This document shows positions 26,852 to 35,552 of a stretch of DNA of 64,000 bases, in pieces. How positions within the stretch are numbered: the first letter of the stretch is position 1; each line of letters starts with the position of its first letter. The notes under the pieces are model-generated. The model was not told the DNA's origin and did not search any database. It was given only the letters and a program-made list of their open reading frames with translations. A program made the position numbers and the translations under genes. The stretch is taken from assembly GCA_963845445.1 (NCBI GenBank), contig CAWJSE010000002.1, positions 1,922,001 through 1,986,000 of the forward strand, written 5' to 3'. The stretch is from JABDBL01 sp963845445. Lineage in GTDB: Bacteria; Cyanobacteriota; Vampirovibrionia; Obscuribacterales; Obscuribacteraceae.

Positions 26852-27322
26852 TTGTCTTCACTGCTTGCTATTTTTTTAATTCAACTATGCTATGTTTTTG
26901 GACTCCTGGTTGGCTATTTACTTTCCTTGGCGACGTTTGCATTCTTGCTCACAGCTATGATTTCAGGGTTGATATACTGGCTCACTCCGGCTCGCGGAAG
27001 AGACAATCCCGTAGCAGAAAAGCTTAAAGTATTTCCGATGTTTCATCCCCACCGGGGCCATTTTCTACGTATCGCAATTATAGTGTTGGTTGTGATGCTA
27101 GTTCTTACCATCGGCACGATAGTGATGTATCCGATCTTATTTTTAGCGCTTGCCTTTGCCCTAATGTTCGCTGTGTTATCACTTATCAGTGAATCAATGG
27201 AACCGACTCTCCGTGCAGGAGATGCCATACTGTGCGAGAAGGTCACAAAACTTTTTGGCGGCCATATAGGCGTGGTGATATTGTTTCTTTTTCGGTTAGT
27301 AATGATATCGCTCAATTTATGA
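26852..27322 (+). CDS. Signal peptidase I, N-terminal half (frameshifted)
   Basis: 156 residues from a TTG start; no ATG exists in this open frame, which extends back to 26768. Three hydrophobic segments lead to SESMEPTLRAGDAILCEKVTKL, with the catalytic Ser in the SMEPT motif near residue 115. After KLFG the frame becomes hydrophobic nonsense and stops at 27322. The continuing SPase sequence is in the -1 frame from 27232 on. Joining at the T-run near 27250 gives one intact enzyme, LepB-like, that removes signal peptides at the inner-membrane periplasmic face. Confidence 0.8.
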   Translation: MSSLLAIFLIQLCYVFGLLVGYLLSLATFAFLLTAMISGLIYWLTPARGRDNPVAEKLKVFPMFHPHRGHFLRIAIIVLVVMLVLTIGTIVMYPILFLALAFALMFAVLSLISESMEPTLRAGDAILCEKVTKLFGGHIGVVILFLFRLVMISLNL

Positions 27323-28488
27323 ACGAGGCCAATATCGAAATATTGAAGCAACTTTCCGAAAATCCAGATAAACGAATAGCGAATCCCATTTTTGTCAAAC
27401 GAATTATTGGTCTTCCTGGAGAAAAAATAGAAATAACTGCTGGTCAGATTCTTATCAATGGCAAAGCGCTTGAACAGAAATGGGCACAAAAGCTAAGCTA
27501 CGAAATTCACTCGCTCAAGGACATTGGGCACGGAGCATATCATCCTTTTAAAGATCAAGACACAGCAATTATAATACCTGCCAATCATTATTTTGTTCTA
27601 GGAGATAATCGCAGTATAGCAAATCTTGACAGCAGCGTATTTGGATTCGTAAATCAAAGATCAATCCTTAATCGTTTGCTCCTGGTATTTTGGCGAGACG
27701 GGAAGTATTCTTATGCAGATCTCAGGACGGATAAGTCAGCTTATTTGGCCAAGATCTCATTTATGCCCGCGTCTGCTCGTATCCAGTTGCCGGCCAAAGC
27801 AGTAGCATTATTGCTAATTTTTGCGGCTCTTCTCATTTATCAAAATCTGGACAGTTCATCAATCAAGAGCACCAAATATGCACCATCGGCGCCACTGTCA
27901 AAGTACCATTTTCATAGAATTGCCGGTGTCCCCGAGCCAGTGCCGTTCTCAAAAGGTGTTTACACTGCAACCTACGAAACTACCAACACCATGAATTACA
28001 AAACCACAACGTCCACTCTTAAATTGTCTTCCGATGGTAAGGGACGAAAAGTTTTTCTTGGCGATATCGCAACGAACCCACGCGGCGACAGCATTGACGA
28101 TTATCTTACAGGCAAACACTATTTGCTGTTTAAGAAAGACAAAGAAGCTGACTGGGACATATTGATCAACACCGGCGGCTGGCTCTATGATGAAGAATGG
28201 CTGAAAGTTGCTCTTGATGAACAAAGAATGATGGATGATGTGGAGGCTTGTGGCGAACGTCTGATTGATGGACATTATTGCCGGGGCTACAAAGAAGAAA
28301 TGCGCTGCTGGCCGCCAAGCGGCACTGAATATTGGTTTGACAAAGATTCTGGTTGTCTGATCCTAGCCAAGTACATCGGTGGCAGTGGATCCTGGACTCT
28401 CAAGTTGACTAGTTTCAGCAAGGAGGCCCTGCCGCCTAAATTCTTTGAAATCCCTCACGACTTTCGCATTTACAGCTCGGTGCAATAG
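27232..28488 (+). CDS. Signal peptidase I, C-terminal half fused to an exported domain (frameshifted)
   Basis: The frame is open from 27232, but its first 15 codons are only the shifted reading of the N-terminal half. True SPase sequence resumes at WRPYRRGDIVSFSV; the catalytic Lys is in VKRIIGLPGE, and GDNRSIANLDS...VFGFV is the conserved box E region. The SPase part ends about 27750. A hydrophobic helix (AVALLLIFAALLIYQ) follows, then about 210 residues of a beta-rich domain (GVYTATYETTNTMNYK... to the end) not found in LepB. The extra domain may be a regulator or substrate-binding domain; its family is unknown. Confidence 0.75.
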   Translation: MREGHKTFWRPYRRGDIVSFSVSNDIAQFMNEANIEILKQLSENPDKRIANPIFVKRIIGLPGEKIEITAGQILINGKALEQKWAQKLSYEIHSLKDIGHGAYHPFKDQDTAIIIPANHYFVLGDNRSIANLDSSVFGFVNQRSILNRLLLVFWRDGKYSYADLRTDKSAYLAKISFMPASARIQLPAKAVALLLIFAALLIYQNLDSSSIKSTKYAPSAPLSKYHFHRIAGVPEPVPFSKGVYTATYETTNTMNYKTTTSTLKLSSDGKGRKVFLGDIATNPRGDSIDDYLTGKHYLLFKKDKEADWDILINTGGWLYDEEWLKVALDEQRMMDDVEACGERLIDGHYCRGYKEEMRCWPPSGTEYWFDKDSGCLILAKYIGGSGSWTLKLTSFSKEALPPKFFEIPHDFRIYSSVQ

Positions 28489-28634
28489 CTCTAGATGCTG
28501 TTACGAAATTGCTTGAGCCGAACATTGAGCAAGACGGGAACACGCCAGGTCCCCAGTTGGATCATTTAATAGCATTCTAGAGAGATTGCAATCCGTGCTA
28601 ATATTGGCAACCATCGTTCAGAGGAGCCAGCATC

Positions 28635-29000
28635 ATGTCAATAAAACAAAAACTCACAGGTGTAGCAGTTGATTCACTGAGAGACTATCTACAAGAGAAG
28701 CTTGATAATATTAAACAGTTGGATCTTGATGGCGACGGGCACAAGGATGTGGATCAAATCGCAGAGCTGCTTACACACCTATCAGCAACAGTCAAAGATT
28801 CCATTGACTCTACTGATTTTCCTAAATTGGCAACAGGAATAGAACAAATTATGTCTGGTCTCGACTTAATTGGTTCTTCAGCCAATCGTGAAAAATGGGC
28901 AGTCACTTGCACTGAACTCGGTGCTACACTGAAACAGCTAGGTCGCTTGCTCCAACTTGGGGTTCATCAGATGGAACAAAATGACAATAAGACTCACTAA
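28635..29000 (+). CDS. Small helical protein with one EF-hand-like loop
   Basis: 121 residues, with GAGGAG ahead of the ATG. Mostly charged helices without signal or membrane segments. LDLDGDGHKDVDQIAELL at about residues 30-47 has Asp at positions 1, 3, 5, 9 and 11 of an EF-hand loop, but Gln rather than Glu/Asp at position 12, so calcium binding is uncertain. Function unknown. Confidence 0.65.
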   Translation: MSIKQKLTGVAVDSLRDYLQEKLDNIKQLDLDGDGHKDVDQIAELLTHLSATVKDSIDSTDFPKLATGIEQIMSGLDLIGSSANREKWAVTCTELGATLKQLGRLLQLGVHQMEQNDNKTH

Positions 29001-29301
29001 CACTTGAACCTACCCGCTCAAAGCATAGACAGAATGAGAATTCGGCCGCTCAACTTCTGATGGCGCGTCGCAAACTAGCAATCGGCACTTCAACACTAAC
29101 AATCATAGCAATCTAATTTCCTAAGGGGGTACACTCTTGGGATATTCTTCCCTTCCGTACCGCTAGTTCATAAAATTCAATGGCCAAATTTTAAAGAATT
29201 TGCATTCATATTACTGTTATATAGTCGTGATATCTTATAACTTTGCGGAATTTCGCTTGGTAAAATCCGACGCTTTATTAGCTTTTTACTCTGGAGAAAG
29301 A

Positions 29302-30258
29302 ATGGTGCTCAAAGAAGAAACGAAATCTAGTCCCAATGATGTGCTCGCAGAGGATTTACTCCATTCTCTAGATAATTTATCCGGACTTCATGCGGGCTTC
29401 AGACCAGTTCATGCCAAGGGATTGATGTGCTCTGGTACTTTTACTCCCTCGGCAGAGGCGATCAAATTGACGCGAGCCCCTCATATTACAAAGCTCTCTA
29501 CCCCCGTCATTCTTCGTTTTTCTAACTTTGGCGGTGTGCCAAACATTCCTGACAACGATGCCAATGCCAGTCCAAGAGGAATAGCCATTCGCTTTTATTT
29601 AGCAGAACATATACATACTGACATTATTGGTCACTCACACAATGGCTTTCCCACTCGCACCGGTGAAGAGTTTTTGGAACTGCTTAAAGCCCTAGCTGCA
29701 AGCGGACCGGATACTCCTAAGCCCACACCGCTTGATCTTTTCTTTTCTAAATATCCAAAAGCAATGCAATTTTTTCAAACCCCTAACCCAATTCCCACAA
29801 GCTTTGCAAAAGAATCGTTCTTTGGAGTAACTGCATTCAAATTTACCAATCAGCAAGGAATCAGCCGCTATGGTCGTTTCCAGATCCGTCCGCTAGATGG
29901 AAATGAATATCTTAAAGATAGCGAAGCCGAAAAGAAGTCAGCGAATTTCCTTTTTGATGAAATTCCGCAGCGACTAGCAAAAGGTCCAATTAAGCTAAGT
30001 GTTCTGGTACAAATAGCAGGTGGCGAAGATAATATTTCTGATTCTTCAGTGGCGTGGCCAGATACCCGCGAAGTAATTAATCTAGGAACCGTTACTTTAA
30101 CTGAGCGCGTAGATGAAACCGCTCCGGATATGCGCAAAATAATTTTTGATCCAATCCCCAGAGTTGACGGTATAGACCCCTCTGATGATCCGCTCATCGC
30201 AATCCGCTCAGCGCTCTATTTATTGAGCGGTCGCCGCCGCCGCGCTGCAGAGACTTAA
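29302..30258 (+). CDS. Catalase-family peroxidase (SrpA-like)
   Basis: 318 residues from the ATG at 29302, with GGAG ahead; a longer frame from 29200 has no ribosome-binding site. GFRPVHAKGLMCSGTF holds the distal heme His; RFSNFGGVP and SPRGIAIRFY match the catalase core. The C-terminal FDPIPRVDGIDPSDDP and RSALYLLSGRRRR place the proximal Tyr (Y in ALYLLS). It is shorter than classical catalases, as in the SrpA mini-catalase group, which oxidise organic substrates with peroxide. No signal peptide. Likely a stress or detoxification enzyme. Confidence 0.88.
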   Translation: MVLKEETKSSPNDVLAEDLLHSLDNLSGLHAGFRPVHAKGLMCSGTFTPSAEAIKLTRAPHITKLSTPVILRFSNFGGVPNIPDNDANASPRGIAIRFYLAEHIHTDIIGHSHNGFPTRTGEEFLELLKALAASGPDTPKPTPLDLFFSKYPKAMQFFQTPNPIPTSFAKESFFGVTAFKFTNQQGISRYGRFQIRPLDGNEYLKDSEAEKKSANFLFDEIPQRLAKGPIKLSVLVQIAGGEDNISDSSVAWPDTREVINLGTVTLTERVDETAPDMRKIIFDPIPRVDGIDPSDDPLIAIRSALYLLSGRRRRAAET

Positions 30259-30273
30259 GCTCTGACTGCCTAA

Positions 30274-30597
30274 TTAATGGTATTGGTATCGGTGCCTGCC
30301 CAGTAGCTTTACTGTCAGCACCGTTTGGCACAATCTTGCTGGCAGGCCACAGGCGGATGGATAGATATCATAACTGCCATTGCCGCTGGGCACCACTCGC
30401 TCAGGCAATCCACCAATAGATTTATAAACGTTGTAGCTATTGCCACCAGATGGCACAACTCTATCTGGTAGGCCGCCTGTACCCGGATAAATATTGTAAG
30501 CGCCAGCACTGGTCGGCACCACTATATTAGGAAGTCCGCCAGTGCTCGGGTAAATATCATACTTACCTCGACCCGAGGGAACTATTCTTTTTGGCAA
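30274..30597 (-). CDS. Short repeat protein, GLPxRVVPSGxGxYDIYPSTG units (possibly 5'-truncated)
   Basis: 107 residues from a TTG; the frame is open for only a few more codons upstream and has no ATG, signal peptide or ribosome-binding site. It consists of four tandem 21-residue units, each [GL]LPxRVVPSGxGxYDIYPSTG-like. The 63-bp DNA repeat is clear. The 5' end may be lost, so this could be a relic of a longer secreted repeat protein. No function is known. Confidence 0.5.
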   Translation of the reverse strand: MPKRIVPSGRGKYDIYPSTGGLPNIVVPTSAGAYNIYPGTGGLPDRVVPSGGNSYNVYKSIGGLPERVVPSGNGSYDIYPSACGLPARLCQTVLTVKLLGRHRYQYH

Positions 30598-30699
30598 GCC
30601 GCCAGTAGATGGGCTCGGGACGGTCAGAGATCAGGGCATTTAACTTGACAACCTTGCCGACTATGGTCTAATGGGGATCTAGCAAGGAGAGACCAATCC

Positions 30700-31575
30700 A
30701 TGCGTTCTCTTATTTTCTTAACAATTCTGGCTATATTTTCAGCATACAGCTGTTTACCCACTCATGCCGGATATACACCGGTTTTGACAGCATCACCAGA
30801 AAATAATTGCGATGCTTTCGCCACAATCGCAAGAGGAGTAGCGATTCAACTAAAACCAGCGATGCGTCATTTCCTAAAAAATATCGCAATCGAGCTTAGA
30901 AAGGATTGGCATAAGTCAGATACACCAGATCAATCAACTAAACTATTAGCGACCTACTCCACCACTAGCGACGAACCGTGGCATTTTTATAGGGCACCCT
31001 ACAATAATAGCTCTGACGAAGTGCAGCTCGCAGCTCTTAAGCTCGTGAAAGCAAGGCTGCAATTCATTAAGCCACCATCTAACGAGTCATTTGCAATAGT
31101 ATTTGTCTTTGATTCCTTTTCGCGACCAGCAAATTCGCACCAAAAGCGCATAAGTAAAAATGCTAAGCCAGACATTGATTTTGGACCTTATATGGCTTTG
31201 CTTCAAAGAACAGTGAAATCCAACTGGACACTTGACGAAAACCCCGGTAAGAACGCTGAAACCGTTCTTCAATTCAATATAAAAAAAGACGGCTCAATTA
31301 CTCGCCTTAAGATAACCAGTCATTCTGGTTCTACCAATTACGATTTAGAGGCACTTGAAGCAATAAAGAAGCTTTCGCCGTTTCTGCCACCACCTGGTTC
31401 CGAGACCATCAGCATTCAATATACTTTTGAATATGAGCCTGAACCTAAGGCAAGAATAAATAAAGGCAAACTTTTTTCAGTCATCTTAGAACATGGCGAA
31501 CCAATAACAACTGATTTGGTTGATCTGCACACAGTAATTGGCAATTTCAAAAGCGGAGCCGTATCATCAAAATAA
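30700..31575 (+). CDS. Secreted protein with TonB/TolA C-terminal-like domain
   Basis: 291 residues. AAGGAG lies about eleven bases before the ATG. A signal peptide (about 1-23, ends PTHAG) leads into a helical region. Residues about 165-250 carry GPYMALLQRTVKSNW, VLQFNIKKDGSITRLKITSHSG and LEALEAIKKLSPFLPPPG, the order of the TonB/TolA C-terminal fold. Such domains bind outer-membrane or envelope partners. It has no TonB box or Pro-rich arm, so it is not a classical TonB. Confidence 0.72.
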   Translation: MRSLIFLTILAIFSAYSCLPTHAGYTPVLTASPENNCDAFATIARGVAIQLKPAMRHFLKNIAIELRKDWHKSDTPDQSTKLLATYSTTSDEPWHFYRAPYNNSSDEVQLAALKLVKARLQFIKPPSNESFAIVFVFDSFSRPANSHQKRISKNAKPDIDFGPYMALLQRTVKSNWTLDENPGKNAETVLQFNIKKDGSITRLKITSHSGSTNYDLEALEAIKKLSPFLPPPGSETISIQYTFEYEPEPKARINKGKLFSVILEHGEPITTDLVDLHTVIGNFKSGAVSSK

Positions 31576-32016
31576 AATCGAATGTCTAAATAAAATTCAA
31601 CTCACTGGCACTGATTGACCCATATGATTGCATATATCGCCAAGAAGAAAGATATAAGAATGAACGTCAAGAGCTAAGTGGAAAACAGAATCGTGGTTAC
31701 AAGTTTTTCCGAAATGAGACAGCAAGCTTCTCAGCAGCTGATCCTCAACGATTGTTTACCGGATGATCACTTTTTGGAAAAGACGCATTGTCAAAACCTT
31801 GAAAGAAGCAGCGTGGCTTTCATTTATTTTAGATAGCGTAATTCCCGCATAAAAAATTATAGCCACTTAATGTGGTGTGGTTCTAACAAAATTTTATGAG
31901 GTTTAAATTGACAAGGTATTCAATTGAGAATAATATTACAGCGTGAAAGATAACTAGACAGTCCGGCTCGCAAGAACGAGCTCAGGCACTAGCTCAAGGT
32001 TGAAATACAAATAAAA
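31576..32016. other. Intergenic stretch with promoter and a decayed-looking frame
   Basis: 441 bases. A 57-codon plus-strand frame without start (31593-31766) reads like protein but is not called. The end of the stretch carries a strong promoter (31908-31936) and a leader with two mutually exclusive short hairpins (31964-31981 and 31979-31996). Confidence 0.5.
31908..31936 (+). promoter_or_regulatory. Sigma-70-type promoter for the Asn/Pro-rich secreted protein gene
   Basis: TTGACA at 31908-31913, a 17-base spacer, and TAATAT at 31931-31936. Transcription would start near 31943, giving a leader of about 74 bases before the start codon at 32017. This is the clearest promoter in the window. 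Confidence 0.6.
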
Positions 32017-32331
32017 ATGAATAAAAACTTAAAACTCACACTAATAGCTTCGGCAGTGATAACAGTATTTTATGCAGCTCAGGGTAATCTCTTGGCTAAG
32101 CATATTGAAAGCGGTCTAGCAGCAGGTACTTTGCTTGCCTACAACCCTCAAGTCAATCCTAATTACAATCCTAGATATAACCCCAACGTCAGTTATAAAT
32201 ATAACCCGATGGCCGGCAATCCCAACGTGCAAACTAATCCCCAAGCCAACTATAAATACAATCCCATGGCCGGTAATCCGAACGCCAGCGTTAGCCCTAA
32301 CTATAACGTTAACTACAATCCCAATAATTAA
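32017..32331 (+). CDS. Small secreted Asn/Pro/Tyr-rich repeat protein
   Basis: 104 residues. A signal peptide (about 1-20) precedes a short spacer and a tail of YNPxxN units: NPNYNPRYNPNVSYKYNPMAGNPN-type blocks occur twice (YKYNPMAGNPN repeated). Composition is dominated by Asn, Pro and Tyr, as in secreted structural or adhesive peptides. It has its own strong promoter. No homologous fold is recognised. Confidence 0.6.
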   Translation: MNKNLKLTLIASAVITVFYAAQGNLLAKHIESGLAAGTLLAYNPQVNPNYNPRYNPNVSYKYNPMAGNPNVQTNPQANYKYNPMAGNPNASVSPNYNVNYNPNN

Positions 32332-32373
32332 CCAAGCGCTTTTTGCAAATTGATAGTGGACTAATGAGCTTAG

Positions 32374-32580
32374 TCAACAAACGCGTCGCTCGTAAGGCTT
32401 GCGCTTAGGCTTTTCAGCAATAATTCCACTGGCGCACAAAATGCTATAAGCTTTGCCAACCGGCGCAGAAGTAATGCTCTCTTGGAGTCCCAGCAATCGT
32501 TCTGAAGTCAAAACTTCTAGCATCATCAGTAGTGTCACTACACAAGTAGTCGATCTGCGGTGCATACTCTTGTAACTCAT
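32374..32580 (-). CDS. Possible small secreted peptide (low confidence)
   Basis: 68 codons with a hydrophobic N-terminus (CVVTLLMMLEVL) that could be a signal. No ribosome-binding site and no similarity recognised. It lies between two oppositely oriented genes and may be chance. Confidence 0.2.
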   Translation of the reverse strand: MSYKSMHRRSTTCVVTLLMMLEVLTSERLLGLQESITSAPVGKAYSILCASGIIAEKPKRKPYERRVC

Positions 32581-32640
32581 AAAAGAGTCTTTTGTTATTT
32601 GGTTATAGAGAATGTTGCAATTACTTATGCAATAGTCCGA

Positions 32641-33693
32641 CTAAAGAGCTGAATTGGTATTAGCAATACCGTGCTGTTGCAAAATACTCATAATTTTTGG
32701 CAGAGCTTCGGTGGCGGACTGTTCGCCATTATTGATAGCTTCCTCTAAACATTTTTTATTACCAGTCATAATTTTGATCCCATTTGTCTCCGGGCGAATC
32801 GGAATATCCGCTTCGAGCTCTTCGCGCAGATCTAACTCGGCAAGACCGATGTCTGATACTCTCAGTAAAACATTTTTCAGTCTGGCAAAGTTTTTAGCAT
32901 CCTCAACTTTAATTGTCGGATCAACATCAACGGCTATAACGATATCTGCGCCGATGTCTCGTGCCCATTTAGCTGGAACATTTGCTCTAATGGCGCCATC
33001 GACCAACAATTTATCATCAATGGCCAAAGGTTCGAACATTGGCGGCAAAGAATTACTCGCTTGCACCGCAATAGGTAAATTTCCTTTAGAAAAAACAAAA
33101 GTTTTGCCTGTGATAAGATCTGTTGTCACAGCCGAAAATGGTATTTTTAGCTCACTGAATTTTGCAGGGAGCGTCTTATCTAGATAGGCTTTGAAGTGGG
33201 CACCATTAGTTATACCACCATAACCTTTATGTGTTATATCTCTTTCCGCTTGCACCACAGGAAGCATAAGAAGACGTGGCGCCAGTCTTGGTATCATTGC
33301 CTTCTGTACAATGTCGTCCAGATACAACCTTTGAATTTCATTTACAGAGATACCAGCGGCATACATAGCACCAATAGTGGCACCAGTGCTTGTCCCTACT
33401 ATATAGTCAATAGGGACTTTATTCGCCTCTAATACCCTTAACACTCCGATTTCGGCTACACATTTAGTACCGCCACCACCCAGAACTAGAGCAACACGTG
33501 GTTTAGTTTTTAAATCTAAAGTAGTAGAAATAATTTCGGTCGTAGTAATATTTGCAGCAGATGACTGCACTTTAACTTGCTTTTCTTCGCCTTGACTGGC
33601 TAATGAATCGTGCTCACCCGATGATAAAGCCGGAACAGAGGAAAATGTTACCGAAGTCAAGGTAGCTATAAAAAACCACTTTATATTCGGCAT
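32641..33693 (-). CDS. Patatin-like phospholipase, secreted
   Basis: 350 residues. A signal peptide (about 1-23) and a disordered stretch precede the patatin domain. LGGGGTKCVAEIGVL (about residues 71-85) is the oxyanion-hole Gly-rich motif; here Thr-Lys-Cys-Val-Ala replaces the common ARG-A. GTSTG near 101 is the nucleophile elbow with catalytic Ser, and VDGAIRANVP near 230 holds the catalytic Asp. Patatins are lipid acyl hydrolases with a Ser-Asp dyad. Substrate is likely membrane lipid at the periplasm or outer membrane. Confidence 0.85.
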   Translation of the reverse strand: MPNIKWFFIATLTSVTFSSVPALSSGEHDSLASQGEEKQVKVQSSAANITTTEIISTTLDLKTKPRVALVLGGGGTKCVAEIGVLRVLEANKVPIDYIVGTSTGATIGAMYAAGISVNEIQRLYLDDIVQKAMIPRLAPRLLMLPVVQAERDITHKGYGGITNGAHFKAYLDKTLPAKFSELKIPFSAVTTDLITGKTFVFSKGNLPIAVQASNSLPPMFEPLAIDDKLLVDGAIRANVPAKWARDIGADIVIAVDVDPTIKVEDAKNFARLKNVLLRVSDIGLAELDLREELEADIPIRPETNGIKIMTGNKKCLEEAINNGEQSATEALPKIMSILQQHGIANTNSAL

Positions 33694-33753
33694 ATAATCT
33701 CTCCACTTGCACTAGCTCAAAGAGATTCTAGCGCATTTTTGAATTTCTATAAT

Positions 33754-34248
33754 TTAGGTTTGAGGATTCGCTGCGGTTTCCGCTCTCTGTTCTTCAGTCA
33801 AGAATGCTTTTTTCTTATAAGCCACAAAGGTAATCATCCAAACAGCAAAGCTAGCAACCCAAAAATAAAAGGACAGTCCTAGCGAAACAATGCGATTATG
33901 ACCAACATCACCTTCATCAGCTGGTACAACGCAACCGACAATAGTCAAGCTGGCGACCGCCAACAATGAAACTACACACGCCAACAACCCGCAAGCTCGC
34001 CACAGGCGAGTCCAGCCAAGGATAGGCAAAACAGGATAGATAATATTACATAGCCACCAAGGTTTTAACAAAAAGATTCCCAGCCAACCTAGTAACAGGG
34101 TCTCATATCCTTTCCAAAAACTAGAGCCTGTTTGTGGATATTCTACTGAATTAAATTGAATTGACGGTAGCAATAGCGATATTCCGTATAATGTGACGCT
34201 TATAACAGTCAATGCACTTATGAAAACAATGCGTTTGGGAATAGCCAT
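33754..34248 (-). CDS. Four-helix membrane protein of unknown function
   Basis: 164 residues with about four membrane helices (around 8-28, 50-65, 85-108, 120-145) and a polar C-terminus ending AETAANPQT. A conserved-looking WTRLWRACGLLAC stretch joins helices 2 and 3. No family is recognised. It is transcribed divergently from proB with 96 bases between, sharing its regulatory region. Confidence 0.6.
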   Translation of the reverse strand: MAIPKRIVFISALTVISVTLYGISLLLPSIQFNSVEYPQTGSSFWKGYETLLLGWLGIFLLKPWWLCNIIYPVLPILGWTRLWRACGLLACVVSLLAVASLTIVGCVVPADEGDVGHNRIVSLGLSFYFWVASFAVWMITFVAYKKKAFLTEEQRAETAANPQT

Positions 34249-34304
34249 AATCTGTTGTTTAGTCTCACTTGATATTGCGGTCGGTCGAAGAATATCAAAT
34301 TTAG

Positions 34305-34310
34305 TATAAT
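34305..34310 (+). promoter_or_regulatory. Candidate -10 box of the proBA promoter
   Basis: Perfect TATAAT, 35 bases before the GTG start of proB. The hexamer 17 bases upstream does not resemble TTGACA, so an activator or a different sigma factor may be involved. Confidence 0.4.
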
Positions 34311-34344
34311 CTAATAGTAGTAATAATCAACAAAGGGACTTTCA

Positions 34345-35511
34345 GTGGAAAGACCAAAATTATTTAAAGAATCCAAACGAATAATAGTTAAGCTTGGCAC
34401 AGCAGTATTAATGGGCGATGATGGTGGCATTGCTCTAGATCGCTTGCATTCATACGTTGCAGCAATTGCTACTCAAATAAAAGTGGGGCGAGAATTATTG
34501 CTTGTCACCTCCGGCGCTGTTGGTTTAGGAATGCAGAAACTCAAAATCAAGCAACGTCCCAAGCTTCTGCCCCAGAAACAAGCTTGTGCTGCCGTAGGAC
34601 AAGGACATCTTATGTCTCTATATTCTGAAGCATTTAACAAACTAGAAATACTTACTGCTCAATTACTTTTAACCGCTGACGATTTTTCTAACCGCAAAAG
34701 ATATTTAAGCTTAAGAAGCACAATTCATGAGCTTCTCTCGCTGCAAGTGTTGCCTATCATCAATGAAAATGATCCTGTCTCTACAAGTGAATTAGAGCTT
34801 GATAAAACAAAAGCTCATCGTAAAGTTAACTTCGGTGATAACGATAAGCTATCAGCGCTGGTGGCAAGTAAAATCGAAGCGGATTTATTGATAATTTTAA
34901 CTGATGTCGATGGACTTTACAGCGCAGACCCGCAGATAGATCCCCATGCTAAATTAATTACGGAAGTAAGCGATGTTGATCCCCTGCTAGAAGAATTAGC
35001 TGATAGCAAAGCTGCTGATCCTACCAAATTAGGACGCGGTGGTATTCTGACAAAATTAGCCGCAGCTAAAGTTGCTACTCAATCTGGATGCGCCACCATC
35101 ATAGCGGGTGGTAAAACACCATCTATTTTGCCGCGTTTATTTAATGGCGAGCGATTAGGAACACTTTTTCCAGCTAAACATGAGTTAAACAGTAAGCAAC
35201 GGTGGATTGCTTTTGCTACAACAGTAAAAGCAGCTTTAGTAGTTAATGATGGTGCTTACGAAGCTCTAACCAAACGTAAAGCTAGTTTATTGCCCGCTGG
35301 CGTAATTGAAGTAAAAGATATTTTTGACCGGGGAGATGTGGTAAGCATTTTGAATACCAGTGGTTATGAATTTGCTCGTGGTATTGTTAATTATTCTAGT
35401 ACCGAAGCTAAGCAAATTACAGGCATGCATTCGCAAGTCATAAATGAAAAAATTGAAGATAGAAATTACGATGCTCTTGTCACTCGCAATAATATAGCCT
35501 TTCTCGAATAA
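34345..35511 (+). CDS. proB: Glutamate 5-kinase
   Basis: 388 residues from a GTG. VKLGTAVLM and LLLVTSGAVGLG are the amino-acid kinase ATP/substrate motifs; NENDPVSTSE and FGDNDKLSALVAS follow as in ProB, then ADLLIILTDVDGLY and GGILTKLAAAKVA. A C-terminal PUA domain (about residues 280-370) is present, giving the full length. It phosphorylates L-glutamate with ATP, the first step of proline synthesis, and is usually inhibited by proline at a site in the kinase domain. proA follows 41 bases downstream. Confidence 0.95.
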   Translation: MERPKLFKESKRIIVKLGTAVLMGDDGGIALDRLHSYVAAIATQIKVGRELLLVTSGAVGLGMQKLKIKQRPKLLPQKQACAAVGQGHLMSLYSEAFNKLEILTAQLLLTADDFSNRKRYLSLRSTIHELLSLQVLPIINENDPVSTSELELDKTKAHRKVNFGDNDKLSALVASKIEADLLIILTDVDGLYSADPQIDPHAKLITEVSDVDPLLEELADSKAADPTKLGRGGILTKLAAAKVATQSGCATIIAGGKTPSILPRLFNGERLGTLFPAKHELNSKQRWIAFATTVKAALVVNDGAYEALTKRKASLLPAGVIEVKDIFDRGDVVSILNTSGYEFARGIVNYSSTEAKQITGMHSQVINEKIEDRNYDALVTRNNIAFLE

Positions 35512-35552
35512 CGAAATATGACTTTCTAGCATAGGATTATTCAAATAATAAA

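Noticed and set aside
27240..27265. Programmed -1 frameshifting in the signal peptidase gene
   Set aside because: No canonical heptamer; a missing T in a T-run is a simpler explanation.
31593..31766. 57-codon plus-strand frame with protein-like composition
   Set aside because: No start codon or ribosome-binding site; at most a decayed segment.
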